A DNA stretch of 64,000 nucleotides from a virus: the IMG/VR virus record IMGVR_UViG_3300030098_007087, positions 19,942-83,941 of that record. One strand, given 5' to 3'. Every line of letters begins with the position of its first letter. Position 1 is the first letter of the stretch. The notes under the pieces were generated by a model. The model was not told where the DNA came from. It saw only the letters and a list, made by a program, of their open reading frames with translations, and searched no databases. The translations under genes were made by a program, and so were the position numbers. Shown here piece after piece: positions 33,435 through 43,787 of this stretch.

Positions 33435-36400
33435 ATGGCTACAAACTTTGATGATCAAAATCCAACGTCAAAAATTTACAAGAGTAGTGGTGGCTACATT
33501 CCCGGCATACCTGACTCTACTTGGTATGGGGTTCCAAAAGAACTTTTTGAAAAAGTTGTAACAGTAACCACCAATGAAACAGCCGTATATACCAGTTTTA
33601 TTGATCCCGATGGCACACAGTATAATGGAAATCATGCCCTGCAAAATAAAGGAACAGCAGAACCCCCACCAACAATAACAACAGCAGTTCTAGGTCCAGA
33701 CGGTGAGCCAATGTACACCGAGAAAAAATTAGTTTCACTAGACGAAGCAGGCACTGGATTTGTAGTAAATCAAGATATCGAGCCAATCTTCACATGCAAG
33801 TCACGAGGGTGGGGAGAACTTTACGCAGGGTACGGTGGTTCCCCCGATTTGTATGGCACCACCACAGAGCAGCTAGCAGAAGCTGGCTTGGCTGATATCA
33901 GTGCCGAGGTAAACCCGACAACCACTGCTGCTAAAAGGGCTCTAGTCAATGCTTCGATGGCAATGTATGCTAGTGAAGAATTTTATGTTTATATGTTGTC
34001 GAAAGGATATGTTTATAAAGATGTTCCATCATATGCAACCGAACCACCGATAAACTGGGTAGAGTCAGTTAGACAAGAAATTGAAGAAGAATTTGATGTA
34101 CCATCAGCTATAATTGATAATGTTGAGCAGCTAGTAATAGTAGATAAACCAATAACAGACGGCTTTGGAAATCCAGACACCGTACCAGAGGGCGAAACTA
34201 TAATTAGAGATGTTTTACTTCCAGAAAAACACCCTGCATATGGAACAAAATATGATCCGAGTTCTCAATCTGCATTAGCTACTCAAGAAGGCTATTATGA
34301 AAAGCTTGAACAAGGAGTGCTCCAATCAGTCGGCGGCTTTCAACCACAAGATTTCCCTAGTCAAAAAGCCCCATGGGCGCAGACATGGAAGGCTGTGTGG
34401 ACAGAGGACATCTCTATAGGGGTAAATCAAGAAGAATTTAACAATGATAATTCTAGCGCCAATTTGGAAGCACCCGTTTATGCAGGGGAAATAAAAATAC
34501 ATGCAGAGCAATTTATTGTTAATTTCTTAGAGCCCAAGGGCTTAGTGGAACATCATAATGGAAAAGCTTTGATCGCGTATAACGAATTTATAAATACGCT
34601 GCCAAAGTTCAACCCAGAAACTGGAGAAACAATTACTAATGCTCCCCCTCTGCTGATTATTCCCGGTAGTGCGAAATCAAAACCACTACAGAATTTTGTA
34701 GACATGGAGGGAGAACCAGAAGTCGATATATTTGCTTTTGCTAAATTGGATCAAATAGCAAAAAATTTACAAACTAACATAGCAGAATTTGAACCTGATA
34801 AAAAGGAGCCTTTTGAAATTGGTCAAATATTCCCCGGATCAACGCATTATGCTAACAATTTGGCGATAGATAAAGTGCTCAATGGTGATTTTGACGAGAG
34901 GCAATTTTATGCTAGCTTTTTACAGCAAAATAAAATAAAAATTCTAAAAAAACCAATTGAAAGTTCAAATTCTGAGGACGTTGCTACCGTGTTGGAGATA
35001 GGGGAGACTGTAAAAGTTTTTGAAGAGTATATTGCCCGAGGAAAGGGGAAATACCACAGGGTGCAAATTACAAACCCCGCTTCAAAGTATTATCAATCAA
35101 AAACACCACTTTTTGTGCGAGCATGCAATCTTAGCAAACTGGCAAATCAGCCCCCATCCCTAAAAAGGGTTTACAAAGAATACCAATCAGCAGAAAAACC
35201 AGTGAATTGGACAAAGATGGATGATGAGACAATATTTTTTGACAACTATCATAAAGCATATTCGATAGTTGTAGAGCCCATAGACCCCACTACAGGACAA
35301 AAAATAACATCTTTAGGTAACAAAGATTGCCCCATCAAAGTGCAAGACTTAGAGCCCATCGCAGTGCGCCATGGCTTGGAGGCGATGTTAAAATGCCATA
35401 ATAAAGCCCCGCTATTTGAAAATGATGAAGATCTTACAAAAACTTTAGATTTTATAACAAGCGGAGTTTTTCAGACTGCGTACAGCAAATCAAAAACAGT
35501 TTTTACAAATCAACCAAATTGGTACTTAGGAACAAGACCGGAATCCAAACTGAGAATGATTGTGAGAATGCCAGCAAAATATTTTGATGCGCTTTTAGAA
35601 AATTCGGTCCTTACAAATCAAATATTTGCTCCCAAAGCAATAACACTTCTAACTTGCAACCTTGAGCACAAAATAGCAAAAGCTATAGAGGTTATGAGAG
35701 TGCACAAGCAACAAATTGACAGGTTTAGTGGCACTATAGAGTTCCTCAATTTAGATAAAGAGATACAAAGACTTAAGAAGTTTCCACTAACTTTAGAAAA
35801 GTTTATTGAGGAAAATAACGTCAAATATAACAGAGCCGCAGAGGATGAGATAGAAATAGGAATCGTCCCCAATAATTACTCAGTTTTGTATGTGGAATAT
35901 TCTACGGCAGGCATGCCAATTCGGATGCGTAAATGTTTTAATAAGTTTGTTAAATCTGATCCAATACGATTTTCTCGTACAATAGCGTATATATCCTTTT
36001 TAGATGAAATAATCGAACTAGGAAAACCTAACACCTCACAAAGCAATGGTTGGATAACATTGGCTGAACAGTATACTTACCCAACTCCGATTATTAAGTC
36101 AGCCGCACCAGTGTCAGTTGGGGAGATAATAAGTAAAAAAACCCCCGATGAATTAGCAGCAAAGCTCGATCTGCTAGACGTATTGACATCAGTAGGTAAA
36201 TTTTCACAAGATAAAGAAATAAGCATTCCAGAACTCAAACTAAGGTTTGCCTCTATGAGGTTGAAACAGAGGGATTTTATTGGTGACCCCTTTGTTGGAT
36301 CCATACCAGATTTATTAGATTTAATTGGCGACTTGCCAAGAAATAAAACTGGATTACTAGAACTGTTTTCTTTGGTATTTGATAAAATTGATATACCCAC

Positions 36401-39400
36401 GTTAGGATCAATTGGGTCTAGCTCGCTGATGAAAGACATGCCTTTTGCAAACATGGAGGCATCATTCGCCCTAGCTTCTTTAGATTCCCCTGACTTTGGT
36501 GAACTTAGTCTTGGAAAACTGTTCTCTTCACTTCCATCACCATTACAGGGAAAAATTGAATTGGCAGAAGGCTTCTTAAACGGCGATATAGATATCGATG
36601 GCTTAGAGGGCTTTTCTGACTCTGTTGTTGACCAACTTTTAGATTATTTTGATATAAATTTACAAATACCATCAAATGAAAAACAACAGCCGGCGAATGA
36701 CACCAAATACACAACAATGCCTGTTGAAGATGCTAAGTGCCTTAGTGAAAAAAATCCACAACAATTCCCGGCAGAAAAAAACACTTTGACAAAGGATAGC
36801 TCAAAAAGATTAGACCTAATAAAAATTATAGCATCAGGCGAAGAACTGCTTGGGGCAGTAAAAGAAGCGGTGCCTGAAATATTTGATGCAGTTAGCGCAA
36901 TAGGCTCTGCCGATAGTATTGACATGCCAACCCCCGGAGGTTTATCTCTAACAATTCCAGCAGTAAAAATGCCAAAACCGCCAACGTTATCATTGCCTAG
37001 TTTAAAGATAGACGACACGATGCCCGGAATAACACAGGATTTGACGTCATCGTTAGAAGAGATATTAGCAACTGTTTTTATTGAACTAACTTCAGGGCTT
37101 TTGGAATCAGTTTATGATTCTATTTTTTCTACCTCGTTAGATGTCGGTCAAAATGGAACTGATGGTCCCTCAATAGATTTTGGCGGTCAAGATATAAATG
37201 ACATTATACAAGACGGAGTTACTGATTTATTTTCTTCTGTTGGAATTCCACTTCCAATAATAAAAGAAAACCCACCAAAAGAAGTGGTAACAAAAGTATC
37301 AGAAGTTATTACTCCCTTAGAGGCATTCGATTTATTAGAGGGCAGAGCTAGAAAAGAAACAATTGATGCAGTCGAGCAAAAAATAAATGAAATTAATCCC
37401 AAAATGCTTCAGGCGATAAACACTAATTCATCCACTAGTGATCTCTTTCGAGGAATGGGAAAGCTAGCAGACCCAAGCACGTTGGAAACCGCAAGAGCCG
37501 CTTTGACACAAATACTGCCAAATGTTACTGGTTTATTATGTGAGGACGAAAAAGAAACATTTATAGGCAGAGAAGGAATTACATCATCTCGTTCAGCAAG
37601 GGAAACAGTGTTGGCAGAGAAGCTAGATGACGAATGTATCAATACACAACTAAATGATCAAGAAAGAATTAATAAAGAAAAATTAGCTGAATTATTGAGT
37701 TACGCTCAGGGAGCGAATATTTTAGATGGAAAAATACCAAATCCCATAGACAATTGTGGAATTGCTGCCAAATCTGATCCGAGCGGCGGGTCTATTCCAA
37801 CAAGCGGAATTATAAACAAAAACCATGAAACGGTAGACTATCTCAATAAAAAAATAGTCAAAGCTATATTTGACCCAATTAAGATGAATTTTTCCGAAGA
37901 AGCAAATTCAATTATGAGCATATATTCGGAGCAAGAATTTAGAAATCCATTTGAGGGTGAAGAACAATATGAACTAATAAAGCAGCAATTGGACATTAAC
38001 AGTTTTGAAGGTGATTTTGCCAAGGGGCTTTTAGGAGAACTGGATAGCAACCTCCAGTCGCAATTTGATCAGATTGCCGCACCACTAAGAAGATTAGATA
38101 TTCAAGTTGCTCCAAAAATAAAAAAGCTTTTGAGTAGTAGGACAGCACTCACATATGAACAGGAATCGCTTTCACCGGCGCTTCAAAATAAAGGGTTAAA
38201 GATCGTTCCAAGCGCCACAGGGTCCGTAAAATCAGAAAATTTTGAAGCTCTAGAAACTGCACAGAGAGAGTTAAGCTCTCTAAAGCAAACAGCACAGACT
38301 TTGAAAAACAAGATAAATTTCATAGAGAGTAACCCGTCATCTCCGTTTTCAATTGATTTTGATAATATCAAAAAAGAGTTCGACGAGTTGTCAGGAGTCG
38401 GAGGACTAATAACCATCGCAGAAAACAATGTGAAAGTGGCAAATGAAGCCTTTGATGACATTGCAGAAACAGTTGCTGCTGGAGCCCTCCCCGGAGCAAC
38501 TCCCCAACCACAAGAATACCCTTTTTATTACTTTTCTAAAAAATATCCTGAAAATTTGAGTAGTGAAAATTTCACACTTAGTGACACTTGGACATTTGTT
38601 GTACCACAATCAACCGCTAGAGGACTCATAAATATAGACACTCGGACAACAAACACCGATCCAAATTTCTCAATGTTATCGGACATATCAACTAAAGATA
38701 CAGCGCAGTTGAGCAAAATAGCCGCCAACTCCCTCCTAGATGTGCAAGAAATCCCAATGGGAATTCAAAAGGAACAGTGTGAAGATGATCCATCTGAGCC
38801 AACATTCTCTATAATGCCCGTAGGGACTCTTCCCCCTGTAACTGGAAGAGATACAGGTGAAGACACTTCGGAGCCAACATTTTCCACTATGCCCGTAGGA
38901 CAAGGCGCTTCGGAGCCAACATTTTCTACGATGCCTGTAGGAGGTAATAATAGCTCGTTCAATCCACAAGGGGATGCTCTTGGCGGCGCACTAGATGTTA
39001 TAGGCACTATAGGCGGTAATAATGTTATTATACAGGGCAGTTCAGATATTGATCCTGCTATAAGCGAAATGGTAGAAAATTTTGTTTTCTTTCCTAACTT
39101 CACTGAGAGAGATCAAGTTTTCGCAAACCTGTTCAAAGAAAAATGGGAGTCTGTAAATTCAAACATGAACGTAGATTATGATTCTGTCGCCGGACAAAAG
39201 TTTTTTACTTTCTTTAGAAATAAAAGACCACTATATTTTTCAGCTTTAGTAAACATGCTTGGTGCACAAATAACTCAATCAAAACTTTTTGATATAAACA
39301 ACTTTGCAAATCTAGAGTTTGGAGAAAGCATGCAACTGAAAAAAGATTTGTGTGATAATTTATTAGTGCTTGAAGACCTCAAAGATTCAGCTAATAAACA

Positions 39401-41498
39401 ATACGACAATACATGCGATGACAATCAATCCTCTTCAAAGCCGGGGGCAATAGAAGAGGCAAATATAGCGAACCTAATCAAAGCTTCTATCAGAACAATT
39501 ATAATTCAGCTAGTATCAAAATCAATTTTCTTATTTAGTCAGTATAGCTTTGAAAAATGCCTCAAAGATTCAGCATTAATTCAATTTGTTGTAGAGTTCG
39601 TAATTCACGATTTGCAAAAACAAGGCGAAGAGTATTATGTTGAAACAATGAAATATAATGAAGAGTATCTTGTAAAAAGAAGAGAAAAGGGGGAAACACT
39701 TGTGGATCCTTTTTCAGATTCTAGTGACACAGACCCTATGTTAGAAGGGCAGGCGATTGCACCAATAACTTATTTACAATATACAATAAAAGAGGAGTTG
39801 AAAAAGCTAGCACCGCTAATAGATAAAAAAATAAACCCACCAACGGACGAGTTGGAAGATATATTTTTGAATAACGTTGTACCCAATATTGATGTTGCTT
39901 ACCACAAAGACCAAAATAGGTTTCAAACAATTGTGCCACTTGAAGTTAATGAAGAGGGAGAAGAGTCAATAACAACTAAAGCAGAGGCTCGAAAACAATT
40001 TAGCTTCTTAGACCCTAAAGATCCACTCTTTAATAATTCTGGGGGCTTTGTCCTAGAGAGATACATTAGGATTGAAGATTCTGATTTAGTTCTAGAGAAT
40101 AACGACTTTTTGAATGAAAAAGAAAAAGCTTTTGGAGAATTATGGTTCAACAGAGAGGGAGGGAGGGACAATAAAGAAATAGATGCTACAATATCTGAAT
40201 CAATAGTGTTTGGTGAAGAACCGCCAACGCCTGAAAGCTTCTCCTATACTTCAGGAGCAGTGAATAAAACTGCACTGATACAAAAAATAAGCAGCATTAT
40301 GGAACAGACAGGGTTGGAAGTTGATGATGTGAATTTTGCTAAATTTGTAAAAAATTTCAAATTCGGCATAAGACTTGTTTATATCCCACCCGCCAGCGGA
40401 GACAAATACCAAGCAGGAACTGAAGCTGCCACAGGATGGTTTGATGTTGCTAAAAAAAGCAATTCGGAAAAGACTCTACTTTTTGATGATGCGGCACTAG
40501 AAGATTTAAAAGCACAGGCAGCAGATACTTTGTCTGATATAGAGCAAATAACAGATTTTGAAACTGTCTATAATGAATCTATCTCAACGCCGGCTTTTCC
40601 CGAAATAAAAGAAGAAGTTGTAGATGCTGTGGCGAGAAGAGAAAAACTGTATAAAATAAATGAAACTGTAGGCAGCATTGAACCCGACGAACAAAATGAG
40701 GGAGTAGCTACAATAATTGGAAACTCAGTCGATTTATATCCTGTTGCGCTAATAGAGATAGAGGAAGACATGGGATTCTTTGAAGCAGTTTCAGGAAACA
40801 GCAATCAAGCACCGCTAGCTCCTTTGCTTCTCGGTCTTGAATCGCAGTTTATTGATAACATTATCTTTACTGCGTTGAAAAAAAAGCTTGTAAAATCAAA
40901 AAAGTTCAAGCTTTTATTTGATTATGACATTCCCTTAAAAAGAGTTATGACACTTTTGTTTACTCACAACGTTATAGGGGCTGCAAAAAATTACCCAGAA
41001 CTTTCAAAGTCATATGATCAGACAAAAGAGTTGATTAGAGCAAACTTCTTCAATATGATTCCCGGTGACCCATGGTGGTCAAAGCAGGACAAAGAAATTG
41101 AAGAAGCAGGTGGCAACGCTGGCTTGATGGCAGATGCAAATAATTCAATGACATCAACTGGTCCAAGCGGAAGCGCAATAGCAGCCAAAATTGCATTCAA
41201 AGCAGCACTAATATTAGTAAAAGCATATGCAGAAAAAACAGATCCTCATTATGGTCTGATGAAAAAGTTAGATGATTTTGGTCTTACAATTGATGGAATG
41301 ACATGGAAGTCTGTACCAGCTTTGTATCCTGTCAACTTTCCACCCCTCTTTGGTCTCCCCGGCTGGGGTCCCCCAATGACACCAACTGGCATGTTAGCAT
41401 ATAGCTTACCACTATTGCCCGGAGAGATCAAAAAGAAAAAGAAAAAACAAAAAGAAGAAGGCAAAAGCACTGATGATTCAAGTTGTAAAGATGAATAA
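33435..41498 (+). CDS. Giant structural protein, 2,687 residues
   Basis: A 2,687-residue protein read without interruption, in the baseplate region. The whole is not recognised. Residues about 502-570 (ILKKP, then VATVLEIGETVKVFEEY, KYHRVQI and TPLFVRACNLSKL) look like a bacterial SH3 domain. Residues about 960-1130 are Leu/Pro-rich helices (IPDLLDLIGDLP, LFSSLPSPLQG). An 11-residue repeat lies near residues 1787-1836. Residues 2600-2687 end in a Gly/Pro-rich segment (PLFGLPGWGPPMTPTGM) and a lysine run. The size and place suggest a tape-like or baseplate scaffold protein; AGAGG precedes the ATG. Confidence 0.75.
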   Translation: MATNFDDQNPTSKIYKSSGGYIPGIPDSTWYGVPKELFEKVVTVTTNETAVYTSFIDPDGTQYNGNHALQNKGTAEPPPTITTAVLGPDGEPMYTEKKLVSLDEAGTGFVVNQDIEPIFTCKSRGWGELYAGYGGSPDLYGTTTEQLAEAGLADISAEVNPTTTAAKRALVNASMAMYASEEFYVYMLSKGYVYKDVPSYATEPPINWVESVRQEIEEEFDVPSAIIDNVEQLVIVDKPITDGFGNPDTVPEGETIIRDVLLPEKHPAYGTKYDPSSQSALATQEGYYEKLEQGVLQSVGGFQPQDFPSQKAPWAQTWKAVWTEDISIGVNQEEFNNDNSSANLEAPVYAGEIKIHAEQFIVNFLEPKGLVEHHNGKALIAYNEFINTLPKFNPETGETITNAPPLLIIPGSAKSKPLQNFVDMEGEPEVDIFAFAKLDQIAKNLQTNIAEFEPDKKEPFEIGQIFPGSTHYANNLAIDKVLNGDFDERQFYASFLQQNKIKILKKPIESSNSEDVATVLEIGETVKVFEEYIARGKGKYHRVQITNPASKYYQSKTPLFVRACNLSKLANQPPSLKRVYKEYQSAEKPVNWTKMDDETIFFDNYHKAYSIVVEPIDPTTGQKITSLGNKDCPIKVQDLEPIAVRHGLEAMLKCHNKAPLFENDEDLTKTLDFITSGVFQTAYSKSKTVFTNQPNWYLGTRPESKLRMIVRMPAKYFDALLENSVLTNQIFAPKAITLLTCNLEHKIAKAIEVMRVHKQQIDRFSGTIEFLNLDKEIQRLKKFPLTLEKFIEENNVKYNRAAEDEIEIGIVPNNYSVLYVEYSTAGMPIRMRKCFNKFVKSDPIRFSRTIAYISFLDEIIELGKPNTSQSNGWITLAEQYTYPTPIIKSAAPVSVGEIISKKTPDELAAKLDLLDVLTSVGKFSQDKEISIPELKLRFASMRLKQRDFIGDPFVGSIPDLLDLIGDLPRNKTGLLELFSLVFDKIDIPTLGSIGSSSLMKDMPFANMEASFALASLDSPDFGELSLGKLFSSLPSPLQGKIELAEGFLNGDIDIDGLEGFSDSVVDQLLDYFDINLQIPSNEKQQPANDTKYTTMPVEDAKCLSEKNPQQFPAEKNTLTKDSSKRLDLIKIIASGEELLGAVKEAVPEIFDAVSAIGSADSIDMPTPGGLSLTIPAVKMPKPPTLSLPSLKIDDTMPGITQDLTSSLEEILATVFIELTSGLLESVYDSIFSTSLDVGQNGTDGPSIDFGGQDINDIIQDGVTDLFSSVGIPLPIIKENPPKEVVTKVSEVITPLEAFDLLEGRARKETIDAVEQKINEINPKMLQAINTNSSTSDLFRGMGKLADPSTLETARAALTQILPNVTGLLCEDEKETFIGREGITSSRSARETVLAEKLDDECINTQLNDQERINKEKLAELLSYAQGANILDGKIPNPIDNCGIAAKSDPSGGSIPTSGIINKNHETVDYLNKKIVKAIFDPIKMNFSEEANSIMSIYSEQEFRNPFEGEEQYELIKQQLDINSFEGDFAKGLLGELDSNLQSQFDQIAAPLRRLDIQVAPKIKKLLSSRTALTYEQESLSPALQNKGLKIVPSATGSVKSENFEALETAQRELSSLKQTAQTLKNKINFIESNPSSPFSIDFDNIKKEFDELSGVGGLITIAENNVKVANEAFDDIAETVAAGALPGATPQPQEYPFYYFSKKYPENLSSENFTLSDTWTFVVPQSTARGLINIDTRTTNTDPNFSMLSDISTKDTAQLSKIAANSLLDVQEIPMGIQKEQCEDDPSEPTFSIMPVGTLPPVTGRDTGEDTSEPTFSTMPVGQGASEPTFSTMPVGGNNSSFNPQGDALGGALDVIGTIGGNNVIIQGSSDIDPAISEMVENFVFFPNFTERDQVFANLFKEKWESVNSNMNVDYDSVAGQKFFTFFRNKRPLYFSALVNMLGAQITQSKLFDINNFANLEFGESMQLKKDLCDNLLVLEDLKDSANKQYDNTCDDNQSSSKPGAIEEANIANLIKASIRTIIIQLVSKSIFLFSQYSFEKCLKDSALIQFVVEFVIHDLQKQGEEYYVETMKYNEEYLVKRREKGETLVDPFSDSSDTDPMLEGQAIAPITYLQYTIKEELKKLAPLIDKKINPPTDELEDIFLNNVVPNIDVAYHKDQNRFQTIVPLEVNEEGEESITTKAEARKQFSFLDPKDPLFNNSGGFVLERYIRIEDSDLVLENNDFLNEKEKAFGELWFNREGGRDNKEIDATISESIVFGEEPPTPESFSYTSGAVNKTALIQKISSIMEQTGLEVDDVNFAKFVKNFKFGIRLVYIPPASGDKYQAGTEAATGWFDVAKKSNSEKTLLFDDAALEDLKAQAADTLSDIEQITDFETVYNESISTPAFPEIKEEVVDAVARREKLYKINETVGSIEPDEQNEGVATIIGNSVDLYPVALIEIEEDMGFFEAVSGNSNQAPLAPLLLGLESQFIDNIIFTALKKKLVKSKKFKLLFDYDIPLKRVMTLLFTHNVIGAAKNYPELSKSYDQTKELIRANFFNMIPGDPWWSKQDKEIEEAGGNAGLMADANNSMTSTGPSGSAIAAKIAFKAALILVKAYAEKTDPHYGLMKKLDDFGLTIDGMTWKSVPALYPVNFPPLFGLPGWGPPMTPTGMLAYSLPLLPGEIKKKKKKQKEEGKSTDDSSCKDE
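38793..38942 (+). repeat. Three copies of an 11-residue repeat in the giant protein
   Basis: SEPTFS(I/T)MPVG is encoded at 38793-38825, 38868-38900 and 38910-38942, separated by short variable linkers. The second and third copies are nearly the same at DNA level. A related YTTMPVE lies near 36706. The repeats sit in a low-complexity stretch between two ordered regions. Confidence 0.8.
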
Positions 41499-41510
41499 TC
41501 AAACTAAATA

Positions 41511-41518
41511 ATATTTAT
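41511..41518 (+). promoter_or_regulatory. Candidate late-promoter motif ATATTTAT
   Basis: ATATTTATAATCGAGG ends in the ribosome-binding site of the gp25 gene; the motif stops 16 bases before its ATG. It matches the copy at 3877 in the extended form. Confidence 0.5.
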
Positions 41519-41534
41519 AATCGAGGAAAATAAA

Positions 41535-41942
41535 ATGGCTCGCGGACTAACCCCTAAATTACCAATTGCTTTAGATGAAGTTGATGGCATAAAATTAATC
41601 AAAAACTTTCCGGATTTGGTCGAACAAAATTTGAAAAACTTAATTTTGACAATGCCCGGAGAAAGAATCATGGATCCACTTTTCGGAGTTGGTCTGCCAA
41701 GTTTCTTATTTCAGCCGAACAACGCTACAACATTCGCTGAGATAAGGGCTAAAGTGATACAGCAAGTTAATAAATACATGCCTTTTGTTCGCATAGATGG
41801 CATAGAATTTTCAACCGAGTCAACTGAAGAACCAGATGGGTTCCTTGCAGTTCCCGGCACCAATTCAGATCCCAATTTTGTTGGCATGAAAATAACTTAT
41901 ACCATAGTGCCACTAAAAGCTACAAGGAATCTAAAATTATAA
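41535..41942 (+). CDS. 25: Baseplate wedge protein gp25
   Basis: A 135-residue protein of the GPW/gp25 family, a conserved baseplate component in contractile tails. VEQNLKNLILTMPGERIMDPLFGVGLPSFLFQ (in part) holds the family's conserved GER...P..G core near residues 41-52, where the lysozyme-like fold nucleates the sheath. Its length matches T4 gp25 (132). It precedes the gp6 homologue, as in T4. GAGG stands nine bases before the ATG. Both neighbours have their own candidate late motif. Confidence 0.95.
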   Translation: MARGLTPKLPIALDEVDGIKLIKNFPDLVEQNLKNLILTMPGERIMDPLFGVGLPSFLFQPNNATTFAEIRAKVIQQVNKYMPFVRIDGIEFSTESTEEPDGFLAVPGTNSDPNFVGMKITYTIVPLKATRNLKL

Positions 41943-41950
41943 AAATACAC

Positions 41951-41958
41951 CTATTTAT
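41951..41958 (+). promoter_or_regulatory. Candidate late-promoter motif CTATTTAT
   Basis: CTATTTAT 8 bases after the gp25 stop and 19 bases before the gp6-like ATG, with AAGAGGG as ribosome-binding site between them. Confidence 0.5.
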
Positions 41959-41977
41959 TTGAAGAGGGCACTCCAAC

Positions 41978-43786
41978 ATGGCAAAAAAGAGAGACAATCG
42001 ATTAGTACCGATTAAATACACTAGCAGAGAATTTGATACAATCAAAAATGATTTAGTCGAATATGCAAAAAGATATTATCCAGAAAGTTTTCAAGATTTC
42101 AATGAAGCTGGCGTAGGTGCTATGTTACTCGATACAGTAGCTTATATTGGCGACATTCTGTCTTTTTATACCGACTTTCAGGCAAATGAATCATTTTTAC
42201 CAACAGCGCTGGAATACGACAACATAATAAAGCTAGGAAAACAGATGGGTTATAGATTTAGAGGCAACCCAACATCTTCAGGAGTTGCAGCTTTCTTTGT
42301 AATAGTACCAGTTGCTCCAACAGGAATTGGACCAGACACTAGGTACATGCCAATTCTCAGAAAGGGTAGTGAATTCAGAACAGTGCAGAATGTTGGGTTT
42401 ATTTTAGATGAGGATGTTAATTTTGGAGACTCTAATAATCAAGTCATCGTAGCACAGGTGGACGACACGACAGGGAGTCCAACTTCTTACGCGGTAAAAG
42501 CTTATGGCAATGTTGTTTCTGGCGAGCTAAGTAGAGATATTGTAAATGTCCCCGGTTATCAAAAGTTCCTAAGAATCGAATTATCATCTGACAGGGTGAC
42601 AGAAATTATATCAGTCATTGATCAAGAAGGTCACACGTATTACGAAGTCGATAATTTATCACAAAATGTTATATACAAGCCAGTAACAAATAGAAATTCT
42701 GATACCGATAAAGTTGGTGCACTAATGAGACCATTTGTGGTTCCTAGAAGGTTTGTAGTTGAGCAAGATAGTAGAAACAGCACATTTTTGCAATTTGGCT
42801 TTGGATCTGAAACAGAACTAAAAACAGAATCTGTGCTTGATCCAAGAACTGTAACATTACAAAGAAATGGAAAAAATTATGTCACTGATCCCTCTTTTGA
42901 CCCCGGAAAGCTAACCGAATCTGATAAGTTGGGAATTTCACCAGCGAACACAAGACTGACAATAATCTATAGAACTAATACTAGAAATAATGTAAATGTA
43001 GCAACAGGAAGATTGACAAAACCTTCCAGAGCTATTTTAGATTTTGATAATATAATCGAACTGAATCAAGACACAATTAGGACAGTTAGGCAATCTATTG
43101 AGGTGAATAATGAATCTCCAATAATAGGAGATGTAAGCTCGCCGTCTTCTGAAGAGTTGAAGAGGAGGATATATGACCACTATGCTTCTCAAAATAGAGC
43201 AGTCACTAAATTAGACTACATTTCAACAATCTATTCAATGCCTCCACAATTTGGCGCAATAAAAAGAGCCATGGTCGTAAGAGATGACGATTCTTTCAAG
43301 AGAAATTTGAACATATATGTTATCGCCGAAGGCTCAGGGGGCAAATTAGCTCAGGCTAGCACAAACTTGAAAAGAAATGTAAAAACATGGCTTAACAAGA
43401 ATAGGATGATAAATGATACAATAGATATTCTGAATGCTAGAATTTTAAATATTAGCATTGATTTTGCAATAGTAGCAGATCAGGAAACAAATAAATTCGA
43501 CATACTTGCTAGTTGCATAACAAAACTTAGAGAAAGATTTGCTGTATTACCTGATATTGGCGAGGCTTTTTATATTACAGACATATACAAGACAATTAAC
43601 GATGTGGATGGTGTTGTTGATACAAAAAGAGTAACAGTGAAACAGAAAAGCGGAACTGGTTATGCTGATCTAAGTTATAACATACATGAAAATATGTCTG
43701 CTGATGGACGCTACTTTGTAGTGCCTGAAGATGTAATTGTAGAAATAAAATTTCCCCTAGAGGATATAAAAGGAGTCATTTTATAA
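41978..43786 (+). CDS. 6: Baseplate wedge protein gp6-like
   Basis: A 602-residue protein corresponding to T4 gp6 (660). The N-terminus (VPIKYTSREFDTIKNDLVEYAKRYYPE, in part) followed by DFNEAGVGAMLLDTVAYIGDILSFYTDFQANESFL is the standard opening of gp6/baseplate J-like proteins, and ASQNRAVTKLDYISTIYSMPPQFGAIKRAMVVRD (in part, about residues 404-438) the conserved middle. The gp6 dimers make the inner ring of the baseplate. It lies immediately after gp25, as in T4. Confidence 0.93.
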   Translation: MAKKRDNRLVPIKYTSREFDTIKNDLVEYAKRYYPESFQDFNEAGVGAMLLDTVAYIGDILSFYTDFQANESFLPTALEYDNIIKLGKQMGYRFRGNPTSSGVAAFFVIVPVAPTGIGPDTRYMPILRKGSEFRTVQNVGFILDEDVNFGDSNNQVIVAQVDDTTGSPTSYAVKAYGNVVSGELSRDIVNVPGYQKFLRIELSSDRVTEIISVIDQEGHTYYEVDNLSQNVIYKPVTNRNSDTDKVGALMRPFVVPRRFVVEQDSRNSTFLQFGFGSETELKTESVLDPRTVTLQRNGKNYVTDPSFDPGKLTESDKLGISPANTRLTIIYRTNTRNNVNVATGRLTKPSRAILDFDNIIELNQDTIRTVRQSIEVNNESPIIGDVSSPSSEELKRRIYDHYASQNRAVTKLDYISTIYSMPPQFGAIKRAMVVRDDDSFKRNLNIYVIAEGSGGKLAQASTNLKRNVKTWLNKNRMINDTIDILNARILNISIDFAIVADQETNKFDILASCITKLRERFAVLPDIGEAFYITDIYKTINDVDGVVDTKRVTVKQKSGTGYADLSYNIHENMSADGRYFVVPEDVIVEIKFPLEDIKGVIL

Positions 43787-43787
43787 A

